Origin: Drosophila persimilis
Lineage: Eukaryota; Arthropoda; Insecta; Diptera; Drosophilidae
NCBI RefSeq assembly: GCF_003286085.1
Contig: NW_020825482.1
Coordinates: 1-64,000, forward strand
DNA: 64,000 nucleotides
Direction: 5' to 3'
The notes beneath the pieces are model-generated. The model searched no databases. It was given only the letters and a program-made list of their open reading frames with translations, and was not told the origin of the DNA. The position numbers and the translations under genes were made by a program. This document shows positions 45,001-56,178 of this stretch, piece after piece. Every line of letters begins with the position of its first letter. Positions within the stretch are counted from its first letter, which is position 1.

Positions 45001-45132
45001 TCCTGGCAGTAGCTTGACCTGACCAACACACAGGAGCTCGAAAAACAGACTTGCGCCAATTAGCAGATCGATGCGCTGCGGCTTATAAAACTCCGGATCA
45101 GCTAGTGGTATGTTAGATGGAATGTTTCTCTT
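42010..45132 (-). pseudogene. BEL-A pol: RT, RNase H, integrase
   Basis: Minus-strand order: protease-RT linker (FYKPQRIDLLIGASLFFE, 45110-44686), RT (YFLPHHCV, LRVVFDGSAS, catalytic GDICKMY, then YVDD at 44147-44136), BEL-type RNase H (FCDASIEAYGACIY, CDSAVALSWI), integrase zinc domain (HFHERNLHAGPRALL, CVRCFRLKP) and integrase end (FIPRRSPHFGGLWEAALKTA, VINSRPL). A TAG at 44244-44246 interrupts RT and a shift occurs near 44680. Between MADLPKERL (about 42570) and the FIPRRSP block about 100 residues with the first two integrase catalytic Asp are missing. A 581-codon open frame (44225-42480) still spans RT to integrase. Confidence 0.88.
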
Positions 45133-46762
45133 TTAAGTGTCAATTCCAAAGCTTAGCTGTCGATCGGTTATGCTAGAGGCTACAATGGCAGTGATGAGAG
45201 TTGAGTAATCCGATGAGCGAGAGTGCAGGCTAACGTTGACCGAAAATCCATCCGTGACGAAGCTAGAGTCGCCTATTCCCGAGACTGCAGTCGATGATTT
45301 CATTTTTCGAAGTTGAAGCTGATTCGCGAAACGAGAAGTTATTAGATGCAACTGGGAGCCGGAATCCAGCAACGCTCGGCAGGGATCTAAAACTCCGGAA
45401 CGATTTTTGACTAAGGCCGTGGCCGTGGCAAGTAGAACAACACCATTACTGAGATCTTGGGCAATAAGGGCAGACGAGGTAGCCGCTGAAGTAGAGGGCT
45501 CAGTGGCATGCTCAGACGGCCCAGACTCAGACAGCGCAGACTGAGATGGAGTATTCGGCGCTGATTTCCCTTGGACTGCGGTATCTTCAGGGCTACCAAA
45601 ATGAAGGAGGGTATGGTGTCTACTCCCGCAGGTACGACAGTTGCTCGAGGTACACTGAAGTAATCGATGCCCTGTTCTGAGACAATTTATACATAACGAA
45701 AGCCGCTTGGCTTCTTTATGGCGATTTGTGGGGGACAGCGCTTTAAACTTCTGACAGTATTGGACCTCGTGAGCACCATCGTTGCACGGCGCGCAGCGTG
45801 CTACGGTTTGGTTCGTTGTAACCAATGTGGACCTAGAATTATTATGCTTTCTACTTCTGCCCACCTGATTGCTCAACGCATAGCTTGCCATAGAAAAGTC
45901 CATCGTCTCCCATGATCTGCATCGCTACTCCAAGAACGAGGCCATAGATTCTCACGACGGAATTAAGTTGGCGAATGCGGGGGTCGTTGAATCGTTCCTC
46001 CCACTTCTCTTGGCTCGCTGGATCCAGTTTTCGGAGAAGCTCCTGCACGATGATGCATCCTGCGATCTGCTCAGTGGTGCTCAAACCCTGTAGCGCGCGC
46101 ATATGTGAATTGAATTTGTCTGAAAGCTCCCGAAGCATGACCACTGACCCAGGTTCCACAGCCTGAAGCGCCAAGATCTCAATGCCACAGCATAATTGCC
46201 ATCTGAGATTTCCAGCGACCGAACAGTCTCCAATGGCCGCAGACAGGAACGCAAATGCTGGAGCTTTTCTATGTTTGTTAAGTCCGGATGGCTGTCGATG
46301 ATGGTGGCAAACATTGAATAAAAGTCCGTCCAGTTCGCATACCTGCCGCTAAACTTGTCTACGGTGAGGTAGAAATTGCGAGCCGGCAAAATCAACCTTA
46401 GTGTTTCCTCCAGCCAAGGTAGAATGAAACGGCATGCGGCCGCTACTCTTAGCCTTTTCCCTCATAATCGCCGCCTTCAGCGAGCTTGCAAGTGACTCAA
46501 AAATGTCACACAAACCACTGTTAATTTCGCTTCGATCCAATTCCTCAAGCTCGCCGTGAAACACCTCAAATTGGCCGATCAACTTCTCGACTTGCTCTTG
46601 CTTTACCACGAGCATGTAGTGGTCACAGTCCAACGACTCATTCTGCCAATCGGTAGCTAACCTTTTCATTTTCTCGCATAATTCCGTTGACTTAAGCTTC
46701 AAAAAAGACACCCTGTTTTGCTCACTGGTCATTGGAATTTCGTTTGCAGCATTAATTTCCAT
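45133..46762 (-). pseudogene. BEL-A gag and protease
   Basis: Start MEINAANEIPMTSEQ at 46762. Helical N-terminus to about 46400, then the BEL gag core in another frame (VDKFSGRYANWTDFYSMFAT; LRELSDKFNSHMRALQGL). Knuckle region: CAPCNDGAHEVQYC, CINCLRTGHRLLQC, CRTCGSRHHTLLH. Retropepsin active site LLDSGSQLHLI near 45330. The frame ends at 45133. Compared with the copy at 54366, about 57 bases are deleted near 46175 and 8 bases inserted, so this copy is more damaged there. Confidence 0.85.
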
Positions 46763-47105
46763 GGTAGCGGCAGCGTTAGCCGAAAGACCAACGTCTCTAG
46801 CGGGAAGATGATCGCTAAGAGTAACACGAGCAATAGACGACGAGAACCGAGCCCAGCAAGCGAACAGCTATGTACGAACTGTATATACAAAGGCGACCGG
46901 TGTAAGAAACGTTTCTTGCGGGAAGATGACCGAAAAGAGAAGCGCAAGCCAATAGCTACGTGCACTACCGAATATGCAGGGGAGGCCGGTGTATATATGT
47001 ATGGATAACTTATGTGGTCGATGACACTGGTTGAGATGGCAATTAGTTTAGATCTTTGAATGCTATATTTGTTTGTGATTGCACTGATAGATTATTTATT
47101 GCACA

Positions 47106-47123
47106 AACACGTCGGGGTCACCA
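47106..47123 (-). other. BEL-A primer-binding site
   Basis: On the minus strand tggtgaccccgacgtgt follows the LTR end after two bases. It has the form of a tRNA 3'-end complement; the copy at 55798 has gat instead of gtt. I do not assign the tRNA. Confidence 0.6.
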
Positions 47124-47125
47124 AA

Positions 47126-47480
47126 TGTTAAGCTATTAAGCGTTTTTAATAACTGTTGCAATTTTAAGTTAATGAAAGTCGAGAAGCTGTTTATAATTCA
47201 CAATTTATTTGCATATGTAAACCAACTTATCGCGTATGTACATATGGGAATGATTGGGCGAACGATTGATGCGAGGATGTTAATCTAATAGCTGCGACGA
47301 TTAGCTCAAGACTGCCCATGCAAGGGCTGACGGGCCAATCTGCCGGGCCCTATGCAGCAAGCTTAGACGCGAGCGAGAGCGTATGATAGCCCGAGAGCGT
47401 TAGAGCTGCTCGGGGATGCTGTTAAGCCGAGTCCGAGAGATTGCGACATAAGGAGACGAAAGAATTCCGCTGCATGCGCA
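47126..47480 (-). repeat. BEL-A 5' LTR (copy 1 of array)
   Basis: Same sequence recurs at 49768-50122 and 55818-56172, each with the same primer site and the same right-hand neighbour (gtagcaaatgatcttt). Confidence 0.85.
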
Positions 47481-47486
47481 TATGCG

Positions 47487-48544
47487 GTAGCAAATGATCT
47501 TTGTAGTGGGGGCATTGGAAACGACAACACCAAAATGCATTTCCTTTGGGCCGCACCACTGGCAATAATTTAAAATATTTAAGCTGCTTGACCCGACAGA
47601 TGGCTTAGACCCATCAAATGCAGAAAAATTCTCCACAAAGGAATCAATAACTGCAATGCCACGAAATTGTGAGCATGAAAAGTTGAAAATGATATTGGAA
47701 GCAGGTAACTTCGTTACTTTCAATGATGTAATGGGTAAATTCTAGTGCAATATTATTTCAACGAGGCCGTAACAATAGAGGAGGTAGTTATCCACCGCAA
47801 AGAGGTAGAGGCAATGGCCGCGGTAACTACAATTCCTATAACAATAGCAATAGTTACAACAATAAGAGAAACAACTATAGAGGTGGACGAAGTTATAACA
47901 GAGGTAAATAAAAAAATAAACAGAGGTAAACTCAAGAGTAAATAATAAAATATATACAGTTAACTTAAGTCTCAATAATTTCATATCATTCAAAAATGTA
48001 GCAAATAAAAAAATAACATTTTTGTTCGATACAGGTGCAGATATCTCAATTATAAAAGAAAATTCTGATGTCTTTCACGACATCCAAATCAATACAATTA
48101 TATACATTCGAGGCATAGGTGAAGAAGTAATAAACTCCAAAGGACTAGCCTCAATTGAACTCCAAACAGACAAATACATTATTCCATAAAAATTTCATCT
48201 ACTTAATCCAGACTAGTAGTTCTCGTACTAATTCAGCACTTCTACCAGCAAGATCCCAAGTGATACGCAAAATCACAGAAGAAAACATTTTAATTCCCAA
48301 TGAGGAAATTAAATTAAATTATGTTGCAAACACGATTGCAACAGCCCAGAATGCCTTCGTCCGATTCTTAAATGCAACAGATACATGCCAAATAGTAAGC
48401 ATTAATAATTGAAAATTTGAATCACTTTCGAACTACGAGGTGGTTCAAAATCTCAAAGACAATAGAAAAGAGTCTGGAATTAATAAATTAATGAAACATT
48501 TTCCAACTTTGTTTAAGAAGAAATATGCACCCAGTATAGCGATG
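47487..48544 (+). pseudogene. errantivirus gag end and protease, array copy 1
   Basis: First about 100 bases unassigned. Then gag (DGLDPSNAEKFSTKES, CEHEKLKMILEAGNF), the Arg/Gly/Asn/Tyr tail (PPQRGRGNGRGNYNSY), and protease with FDTGADISII (DTGA at 48028-48039). Stops at 48187 (shared with copy 3) and 48410 (only here). The protease-RT linker (NEEIKLNYVANTIATAQNAF) ends near 48540 at the BEL-B LTR. A different family from the 11937 fragment. Confidence 0.78.
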
Positions 48545-48799
48545 TGTTCGGGCTTGAAAGCGAACCAATCACAACGAACAATTTCTGTTGAGGAACGTTT
48601 AACAAGTCCATCGCTAAGCGAAGAACCATCGCCAGAAGAAAAGAAGAAGAGAATGGATGAGACGAAAATTTGTATACACACATATTCTTACAGCCGCTGC
48701 GACGGCATTTTTCAGTACCAAAAAGACATCGAACTGGACAAGAACAAAATAAATACAGTCCACTAGAATCAAATCCGTCGAGCATATTATTCACGAACA
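48545..48799 (+). repeat. BEL-B 5' LTR (array copy 1)
   Basis: 255 bp with inverted ends tgttcg / cgaaca. Identical position in array copy 3 (57237-57491); in copy 2 only the last 45 bases remain. The left edge was set by the inverted ends. Confidence 0.65.
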
Positions 48800-48804
48800 T
48801 TCTT

Positions 48805-48821
48805 TGGTCCTTCGAGCCGGA
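48805..48821 (+). other. BEL-B primer-binding site, tyrosine-tRNA type
   Basis: tggtccttcgagccgga is the exact complement of the usual eukaryotic tRNA-Tyr 3' end as I recall it. It lies five bases inside the LTR and recurs at 50421-50437 and 57497-57513. Confidence 0.7.
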
Positions 48822-48869
48822 TTCTTGAACAGTTTTGTGTGCATTGGTGTTCATTGAAAATTGTTTACA

Positions 48870-49274
48870 ATGGAACAATTAAAGTCATTGGTAAAAGCCC
48901 GTGGCAGACTCAAGGCCATTATCACACGCGCATTGGCTTGGGCTGAACGGGATTAACCAACTACAACGGTGCAGGTCACCTCACGGATGGAACTGCTCCA
49001 ATCGGCTTGGAAAGAGTTCTCACAAACTTGGAGATTCCATAGCCCTTCTCGAACACGTGGATGGGTATGGGGATCCAGAGGAAGACAATGCACTTTACGA
49101 GGAAAAGTATCTATTGACACATGCAATGATTTTGGAGAAAAAGGGGTTAGTACAACCAACTACAACTGCAACGATCAATGGGGATGGCAGCAGAGATCTT
49201 CATCTAAACAACGACGCAGTACTCTGCCTGCTACAACAGCAACAACAGCTATTTGAACAGTTAGCTGCAAACCA
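48870..49274 (+). pseudogene. BEL-B gag N-terminus, array copy 1
   Basis: ATG at 48870 (MEQLKSLVKARGRLKAIITR). A TAA follows after 28 codons and the same frame resumes (TVQVTSRMELLQSAWKEFSQ), then a shift leads into LLEHVDGYGDPEEDNALYEE. Cut at 49274 after EQLAANQ, where the second BEL-A copy begins with three bases of microhomology (cca). The stop and shift are present in all three copies. Confidence 0.8.
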
Positions 49275-50128
49275 ACGACTCATTCTGCCAATCGGTAGCT
49301 AACCTTTTCATTTTCTCGCATAATTCCGTTGACTTAAGCTTCAAAAAAGACACCCTGTTTTGCTCACTGGTCATTGGAATTTCGTTTGCAGCATTAATTT
49401 CCATGGTAGCGGCAGCGTTAGCCGAAAGACCAACGTCTCTAGCGGGAAGATGATCGCTAAGAGTAACACGAGCAATAGACGACGAGAACCGAGCCCAGCA
49501 AGCGAACAGCTATGTACGAACTGTATATACAAAGGCGACCGGTGTAAGAAACGTTTCTTGCGGGAAGATGACCGAAAAGAGAAGCGCAAGCCAATAGCTA
49601 CGTGCACTACCGAATATGCAGGGGAGGCCGGTGTATATATGTATGGATAACTTATGTGGTCGATGACACTGGTTGAGATGGCAATTAGTTTAGATCTTTG
49701 AATGCTATATTTGTTTGTGATTGCACTGATAGATTATTTATTGCACAAACACGTCGGGGTCACCAAATGTTAAGCTATTAAGCGTTTTTAATAACTGTTG
49801 CAATTTTAAGTTAATGAAAGTCGAGAAGCTGTTTATAATTCACAATTTATTTGCATATGTAAACCAACTTATCGCGTATGTACATATGGGAATGATTGGG
49901 CGAACGATTGATGCGAGGATGTTAATCTAATAGCTGCGACGATTAGCTCAAGACTGCCCATGCAAGGGCTGACGGGCCAATCTGCCGGGCCCTATGCAGC
50001 AAGCTTAGACGCGAGCGAGAGCGTATGATAGCCCGAGAGCGTTAGAGCTGCTCGGGGATGCTGTTAAGCCGAGTCCGAGAGATTGCGACATAAGGAGACG
50101 AAAGAATTCCGCTGCATGCGCATATGCG
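49275..50128 (-). mobile_element. BEL-A 5' end, array copy 2
   Basis: Gag N-terminus (from 49392 leftwards), leader, primer site and LTR (49768-50122), repeating 46633-47486 at an offset of 2642 bp. Confidence 0.88.
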
Positions 50129-50370
50129 GTAGCAAATGATCTTTGTAGTGGGGGCATTGGAAACGACAACACCAAAATGCATTTCCTTTGGGCCGCACCA
50201 CTGGCAATAATTTAAAATATTTAAGCTGCTTGACCCGACAGATGGCTTAGACCCATCAAATGCAGAAAAATTCTCCACAAAGGAATCAATAACTGCAATG
50301 CCACGAAATTGTGAGCATGAAAAGTTGAAAATGATATTGGAAGCAGGTAACTTCGTTACTTTCAATGATG
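50129..50370 (+). pseudogene. errantivirus gag scrap, array copy 2 (internal deletion)
   Basis: Matches 47487-47731, then 1026 bp are missing relative to copy 1 (47732-48757), joining gag directly to the last 45 bases of the BEL-B LTR. Confidence 0.82.
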
Positions 50371-50485
50371 TAAGTCCACTAGAATCAAATCCGTCGAGCA
50401 TATTATTCACGAACATTCTTTGGTCCTTCGAGCCGGATTCTTGAACAGTTTTGTGTGCATTGGTGTTCATTGAAAATTGTTTACA

Positions 50486-51926
50486 ATGGAACAATTAAAG
50501 TCATTGGTAAAAGCCCGTGGCAGACTCAAGGCCATTATCACACGCGCATTGGCTTGGGCTGAACGGGATTAACCAACTACAACGGTGCAGGTCACCTCAC
50601 GGATGGAACTGCTCCAATCGGCTTGGAAAGAGTTCTCACAAACTTGGAGATTCCATAGCCCTTCTCGAACACGTGGATGGGTATGGGGATCCAGAGGAAG
50701 ACAATGCACTTTACGAGGAAAAGTATCTATTGACACATGCAATGATTTTGGAGAAAAAGGGGTTAGTACAACCAACTACAACTGCAACGATCAATGGGGA
50801 TGGCAGCAGAGATCTTCATCTAAACAACGACGCAGTACTCTGCCTGCTACAACAGCAACAACAGCTATTTGAACAGTTAGCTGCAAACCAGAACACGACG
50901 AACATGTCTATGCGTGCTGCTGGAGAGAGCGAGAGCGTCGAGTTTAGAGGCGCGGTAAATTCGAATTCTGCAGTTGGTGCGGTCACACCAATACAGAGCG
51001 AATTGCCAAAAATTCAAATCAAACGGTTCGCTGGCAGCTACACAGAGTGGCGAGCATTTCAGGATATCTATGAAAGTACAATTCATAACAAGCAGCATTT
51101 GACGAACACACAGAAGTTTCATCATTTGAAAACACGACATTTGGCGATCACGAACACTGCTTACAACACTGCATGGGAGCGTCTCAAGGAAAGGTACAAT
51201 CGGCCGAGGCCGAGGCGACGGTGCAAACGAAATTGTACGTGTGGACGCCGTAAATCAAACGGGACGCGACTGTTGGATTATATATCTAGCACTGGAAAAA
51301 CTTGATGCCGACTCGAGGCGCAGTGGATTGAACGCAGTTTGAATAAAGACTTCTTCAAGTTTTTGGATGCTCGTTGCGAGGAATTGGAACTAAACAAAGC
51401 GGAGCCTGCGTCTGAAGGGAAAACAGTAACTCACGGGGACAAATCAAAAAGAATCACACACTCGATGGTGGCAGTTGAAGGCAGCAACTGCACCAAATGC
51501 CATTCGACAGAACAAATTCTGTATGGCTGTCAACAATTTTTGGAAATGACAGGTTTGCAAAGGCGCTCTTTTGTAAAAGATAAAAATCTATGCTATAACT
51601 GTTTGAAGCCTGGTCATTTGAGCAACAAGTGTAAATCAAAATACACATCTAAACAATGCAAAGGTCATCACCATTCACTACTCTATTTACCAGATACTAC
51701 ATCGGGTATTATCGGGACCTTTGCGCAAACAAAAGGGGAGAATCAGAGCAATTCAAACGCGCATTATAACACTTCGGTGACTTCAAGTCACATTGCCCAA
51801 GCAGAGGGCACACCATCGATTGTATGTGCGCAAGGCACTGCACAATCTACTCAAGCAAAAGGATTGAACAGAAGCACATTACCCACGGCCATGGCTTATG
51901 TTCAAAAGCAAATGGGGACTACATAA
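50486..51926 (+). pseudogene. BEL-B gag (array copy 2)
   Basis: Same start, stop and shift as copy 1. It continues through the BEL gag core (LPKIQIKRFAGSYTEWRAF), a damaged middle with a stop at 51303, and the knuckle region (CTKCHSTEQILYGC; CYNCLKPGHLSNKC; CKGHHHSLLY). A normally conserved Cys before CKGHHH is Ser here (Cys in copy 3). The frame closes at 51926, just before protease. Confidence 0.82.
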
Positions 51927-52741
51927 CATGTCGCCTCTTATTGGATACTGGCTCAGAACTCTCGTATATATCGGAACGTTGCATTCACGCTCTTGGGTTG
52001 GCACGTTCACAATCACGCATCCTGGTTTCGGGAATATCTTCAGTAAAAGCCGACACCACAAGGGGATTCAGCACACTTCACATCAAGTCCCGAATTTCTG
52101 AGGATTATTTGACTGTAAACGCCCATGTACTTGGCAGAATTACTTCATCAATGGGAAGGCAAAACATTGATGCATCGGCACTCGATGTGTTTAGTGATCT
52201 TCAATTGGCTGACACACACTTCTGACACACCAATTGACATACTATTGGGTAGCGAACACGTATGGTCTACACTTACAGGAAGGAAGATGTATGACAGCAA
52301 GGGCAATCTTATCGCCATTTCATCAATTTTTGGAAGGGCACTCATGACACCCCAAGCAAGCAACGAAATTTCACTAACAACAGCATTGGATATAGATGCT
52401 TCGCTCCAGAAATTTTGGGAGCTGGAGAACGTCTACTGCACGACCAAACATGAACCCGAAGATGAACAGGTCGAGAAACACTTTCTCACCACACACACTC
52501 GCGATGCAAATGGAAAGTATATCGTGGAGCTTCCATTCCACACCACACACCCTGAATTTGGAGATACTCTACAAGGAGCTCTACAGCGTTTCAAAATGGT
52601 TGAACGTCGCTTGCAACAGAATGAGCAGCTACGAATACAATACATACATTTCATGCGAGAATATCAGACTTTGGGACACATGCGACAACTGCCAACGGAA
52701 AAAATCACCTCTGGGCAACATTTCAACTCCGAGTAGTTTTC
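51927..52741 (+). pseudogene. BEL-B protease and linker to RT
   Basis: Retropepsin active site LLDTGSELSYISE (DTGS at 51944-51955), then ILLGSEHVWSTL, a linker (FWELENVYCTTKHEPEDEQ) and the start of RT (EYQTLGHMRQLP). A frameshift occurs near 52225. The frame meets a TAG at 52733-52735, inside the 16-bp repeat that borders the inserted Osvaldo-type piece. Confidence 0.82.
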
Positions 52742-53418
52742 ACCCCCATCGACAATCCGCATGCAGCCTGCCGACGCTGCGGAGAAGCTGGACATTTTCT
52801 CGCGACTGCACCAACCCATCGATCCTCTTCTGTTGGGAATGCGGCAGGCGCGGAACGCACACCGTGGGCTGTTGCCGCCGGGACCCGTCGGGAAACGACT
52901 CGCGTCCCTAGCTGACACGGGAACAGCCGGGCACGACGCTTCCTCAGACAACCAACTAAGAAACCCGCTACAAGTACACGACGGCCGCATAATGGCGAGA
53001 GTGACCATCGGACGACGGCTCACGGAAGCCACGGTCGACACAGGGGCGTCCCGAAGCTTCATCAACGCCGACCTCGCCCGCAAACTCGGCCGCGATAACG
53101 ACCTGCGAGCCGCATGCATCCCGATACGCCTAGCCGACGGCTCAGCGCGCGAGATAACTCAGATCTTGCTAGCGCGCGACAAACTAGACGAACAAGAGGT
53201 ACAGATGCCACTCTTAGTACTACCCAACATGGTAGAGCAAGCCATCATATGATGGATTTCCTGTGCGCCATTGAAACCACAATACAATGCGGCACCACGC
53301 GCCTCCAACTCCAGGGCTCCCAACGCCCCATCCCAAATACGCCGATTATCACCGCCAGCCAAGTACACGCCCCCGGATCCACGAACTCGAGACCTCCGCC
53401 GCCAACGAATTCTCCGCC
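52742..53418 (+). pseudogene. Osvaldo-type gag knuckle and protease fragment inside BEL-B
   Basis: Encodes two knuckles (CRRCGEAGHF..., CWECGRRGTHTVGC) and a protease (DGRIMARVTIGRRL, DTGASRSFI with DTGA at 53037-53048, ADGSAREI, LDEQEVQMPLLVL). It is clearly homologous to 18450-19010 but diverged, so it comes from another Osvaldo-like family. Here the second knuckle has the His that is Arg in the element at 17235. A 16-bp direct repeat (actccgagtagttttc) flanks the insert at 52726-52741 and 53419-53434. Confidence 0.85.
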
Positions 53419-54364
53419 ACTCCGAGTAGTTTTCGACGGGTCATTCCGCGACGCCAAGGGTAAGACTTTGAACGACTCTTTACAGTGCCGAGCATTCAAC
53501 GCGATCTGTTTGCTATGTGCCTGCGCTTCAGAATGTACAAATTCGTATTCTCAGCGGATATTGTGAAAATGTTCCGCCAAATATGGGCCTGCAATAAGCA
53601 TCGAGATTTTCCTCTGAAATCGTTTGGAGGGAAGATCCAACCGATCCAATCAAGCACTTTCAACTATGTACCGTCACCTACGGAACTTCATGTGCGCAAT
53701 TCCTAGCGGTTCGGGTGTTGCAACAACTGGCTTCGGATCATCATCATGAATTTCCGAATGCTGCGAAAATCCTACTGGAAGATTTCTACGTTGACGCTGT
53801 TCTTACTGGATCCAACAGTGAGGATGAGCTACTGCGGAACTGGAACGAACTTATACAACTAATGTCCTGCGCCAAGCTAGAGCTCGGGAAATGGGTATCC
53901 AATACCAAAGGCATAACAGAGGAGGATACCGACACCTACACACAACCAACTCAATGGTGACCAGAAAAGGTTCTGGGACTCTACTGGCATCCTGGAAAGG
54001 ACACGCTAACATACAATGTGGGTCTATCTGCAAATCCTAACTGCACAAAAAGACAAGTCTTGTCCGATGTTTCACGGATATTCGACCCACTTGGACTCTT
54101 GGCACCCGTCGTGGTTCAGTTCAAGATTCTTTTTCAGCGACTATGGTTACTCAATCTGGATTGGGATGATCCACTTCCAACAAAACTGGCGGACAATTGG
54201 GTGAACTGGCGCGCTGACCTCGACACATTGCAGCAGTTTCAACTACCACGTTTGGTTGTCAACGACGCAGACAACATCGAGTTGCACGGATTCTCCGATG
54301 CTTCTATCAAGGCATACGCGGCTGTAGTTTACAGCAGAGTAATACACGACGACGGCTCTTGTGG
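53419..54364 (+). pseudogene. BEL-B reverse transcriptase and start of RNase H
   Basis: LRVVFDGSFRDAKGKTLNDS, FSADIVKMFRQI (first catalytic Asp), a shift near 53650, then the catalytic box YVDA at 53787-53798, where the second Asp of YVDD is Ala. It continues LGKWVSNTKGITEED, RIFDPLGLLAPVV, and the RNase H start LHGFSDASIKAYAAV. It ends at 54364. Confidence 0.85.
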
Positions 54365-56178
54365 GGCGATTGTGGGGGACAGCGCTTTAAACTTCTGACA
54401 GTATTGGACCTCGTGAGCACCATCGTTGCACGGCGCGCAGCGTGCTACGGTTTGGTTCGTTGTAACCAATGTGGACCTAGAATTATTATGCTTTCTACTT
54501 CTGCCCACCTGATTGCTCAACGCATAGCTTGCCATAGAAAAGTCCATCGTCTCCCATGATCTGCATCGCTACTCCAAGAACGAGGCCATAGATTCTCACG
54601 ACGGAATTAAGTTGGCGAATGCGGGGTCGTTGAATCGTTCCTCCCACTTCTCTTGGCTCGCTGGATCCAGTTTTCGGAGAAGCTCCTGCACGATGATGCA
54701 TCCTGCGATCTGCTCAGTGGTGCTCAAACCCTGTAGCGCGCGCATATGTGAATTGAATTTGTCTGAAAGCTCCCGAAGCATGACCACTGACCCAGGTTGA
54801 AGCGCCAAGATCTCATTGATGTGGGCCTGAAAAACCAATCACCGATTATTGAATCTGTTTTCCAACAAATCTAATGCCACAGCATAATTGCCATCTGAGA
54901 TTTCCAGCGACCGAACAGTCTCCAATGGCCGCAGACAGGAACGCAAGTGCTGGAGCTTTTCTATGTTTGTTAAGTCCGGATGGCTGTCGATGATGGTGGC
55001 AAACATTGAATAAAAGTCCGTCCAGTTCGCATACCTGCCGCTAAACTTGTCTACGGTGAGGTAGAAATTGCGAGCCGGCAAAATCAACCTTAGTGTTTCC
55101 TCCAGCCAAGGTAGAATGAAACGGCATGCGGCCGCTACTCTTAGCCTTTTCCCTCATAATCGCCGCCTTCAGCGAGCTTGCAAGTGACTCAAAAATGTCA
55201 CACAAACCACTGTTAATTTCGCTTCGATCCAATTCCTCAAGCTCGCCGTGAAACACCTCAAATTTGCCGATCAACTTCTCGACTTGCTCTTGCTTTACCA
55301 CGAGCATGTAGTGGTCACAGTCCAACGACTCATTCTGCCAATCGGTAGCTAACCTTTTCATTTTCTCGCATAATTCCGTTGACTTAAGCTTCAAAAAAGA
55401 CACCCTGTTTTGCTCACTGGTCATTGGAATTTCGTTTGCAGCATTAATTTCCATGGTAGCGGCAGCGTTAGCCGAAAGACCAACGTCTCTAGCGGGAAGA
55501 TGATCGCAAAGAGTAACACGAGCAATAGACGACGAGAACCGAGCCCAGCAAGCGAACAGCTATGTACGAACTGTATATACAAAGGCGACCGGTGTAAGAA
55601 ACGTTTCTTGCGGGAAGATGACCGAAAAGAGAAGCGCAAGCCAATAGCTACGTGCACTACCGAATATGCAGGGGAGGCCGGTGTATATATGTATGGATAA
55701 CTTATGTGGTCGATGACACTGGTTGAGATGGCAATTAGTTTAGATCTTTGAATGCTATATTTGTTTGTGATTGCACTGATAGATTATTTATTGCACAATC
55801 ACGTCGGGGTCACCAAATGTTAAGCTATTAAGCGTTTTTAATAACTGTTGCAATTTTAAGTTAATGAAAGTCGAGAAGCTGTTTATAATTCACAATTTAT
55901 TTGCATATGTAAACCAACTTATCGCGTATGTACATATGGGAATGATTGGGCGAACGATTGATGCGAGGATGTTAATCTAATAGCTGCGACGATTAGCTCA
56001 AGACTGCCCATGCAAGGGCTGACGGGCCAATCTGCCGGGCCCTATGCAGCAAGCTTAGACGCGAGCGAGAGCGTATGATAGCCCGAGAGCGTTAGAGCTG
56101 CTCGGGGATGCTGTTAAGCCGAGTCCGAGAGATTGCGACATAAGGAGACGAAAGAATTCCGCTGCATGCGCATATGCG
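54365..56178 (-). mobile_element. BEL-A 5' end, array copy 3
   Basis: Longer BEL-A piece: knuckle region (54547-54365), gag core, gag N-terminus (from 55454), leader, primer site (55798-55815) and LTR (55818-56172). It retains about 57 bases of gag core (ENRFNNR region, 54800-54870) deleted in the full element at 41710, so it was not copied from that element in its present form. Confidence 0.86.

Larger units (their letters stand above)
41710..47486 (-). mobile_element. BEL-A: BEL/Pao element, both LTRs, defective
   Basis: Minus-strand element with 3' LTR at 41710-42068 and 5' LTR at 47126-47480, a primer site, gag, protease, RT, RNase H and integrase. Partial copies of its 5' end recur at 49275 and 54366. 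Pol has a nonsense codon and integrase lacks two catalytic residues. The flanks do not give a matching target duplication, and six bases (tatgcg) beyond the apparent LTR end are shared by both copies, so the exact edge is unsettled. Confidence 0.85.
50371..54364 (+). mobile_element. BEL-B, longest copy (array copy 2)
   Basis: Partial LTR end, primer site, gag, protease, RT and the beginning of RNase H. It carries a 693-bp insertion of Osvaldo-type sequence before RT and ends at 54364 where the third BEL-A copy starts. No 3' LTR. Confidence 0.82.
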
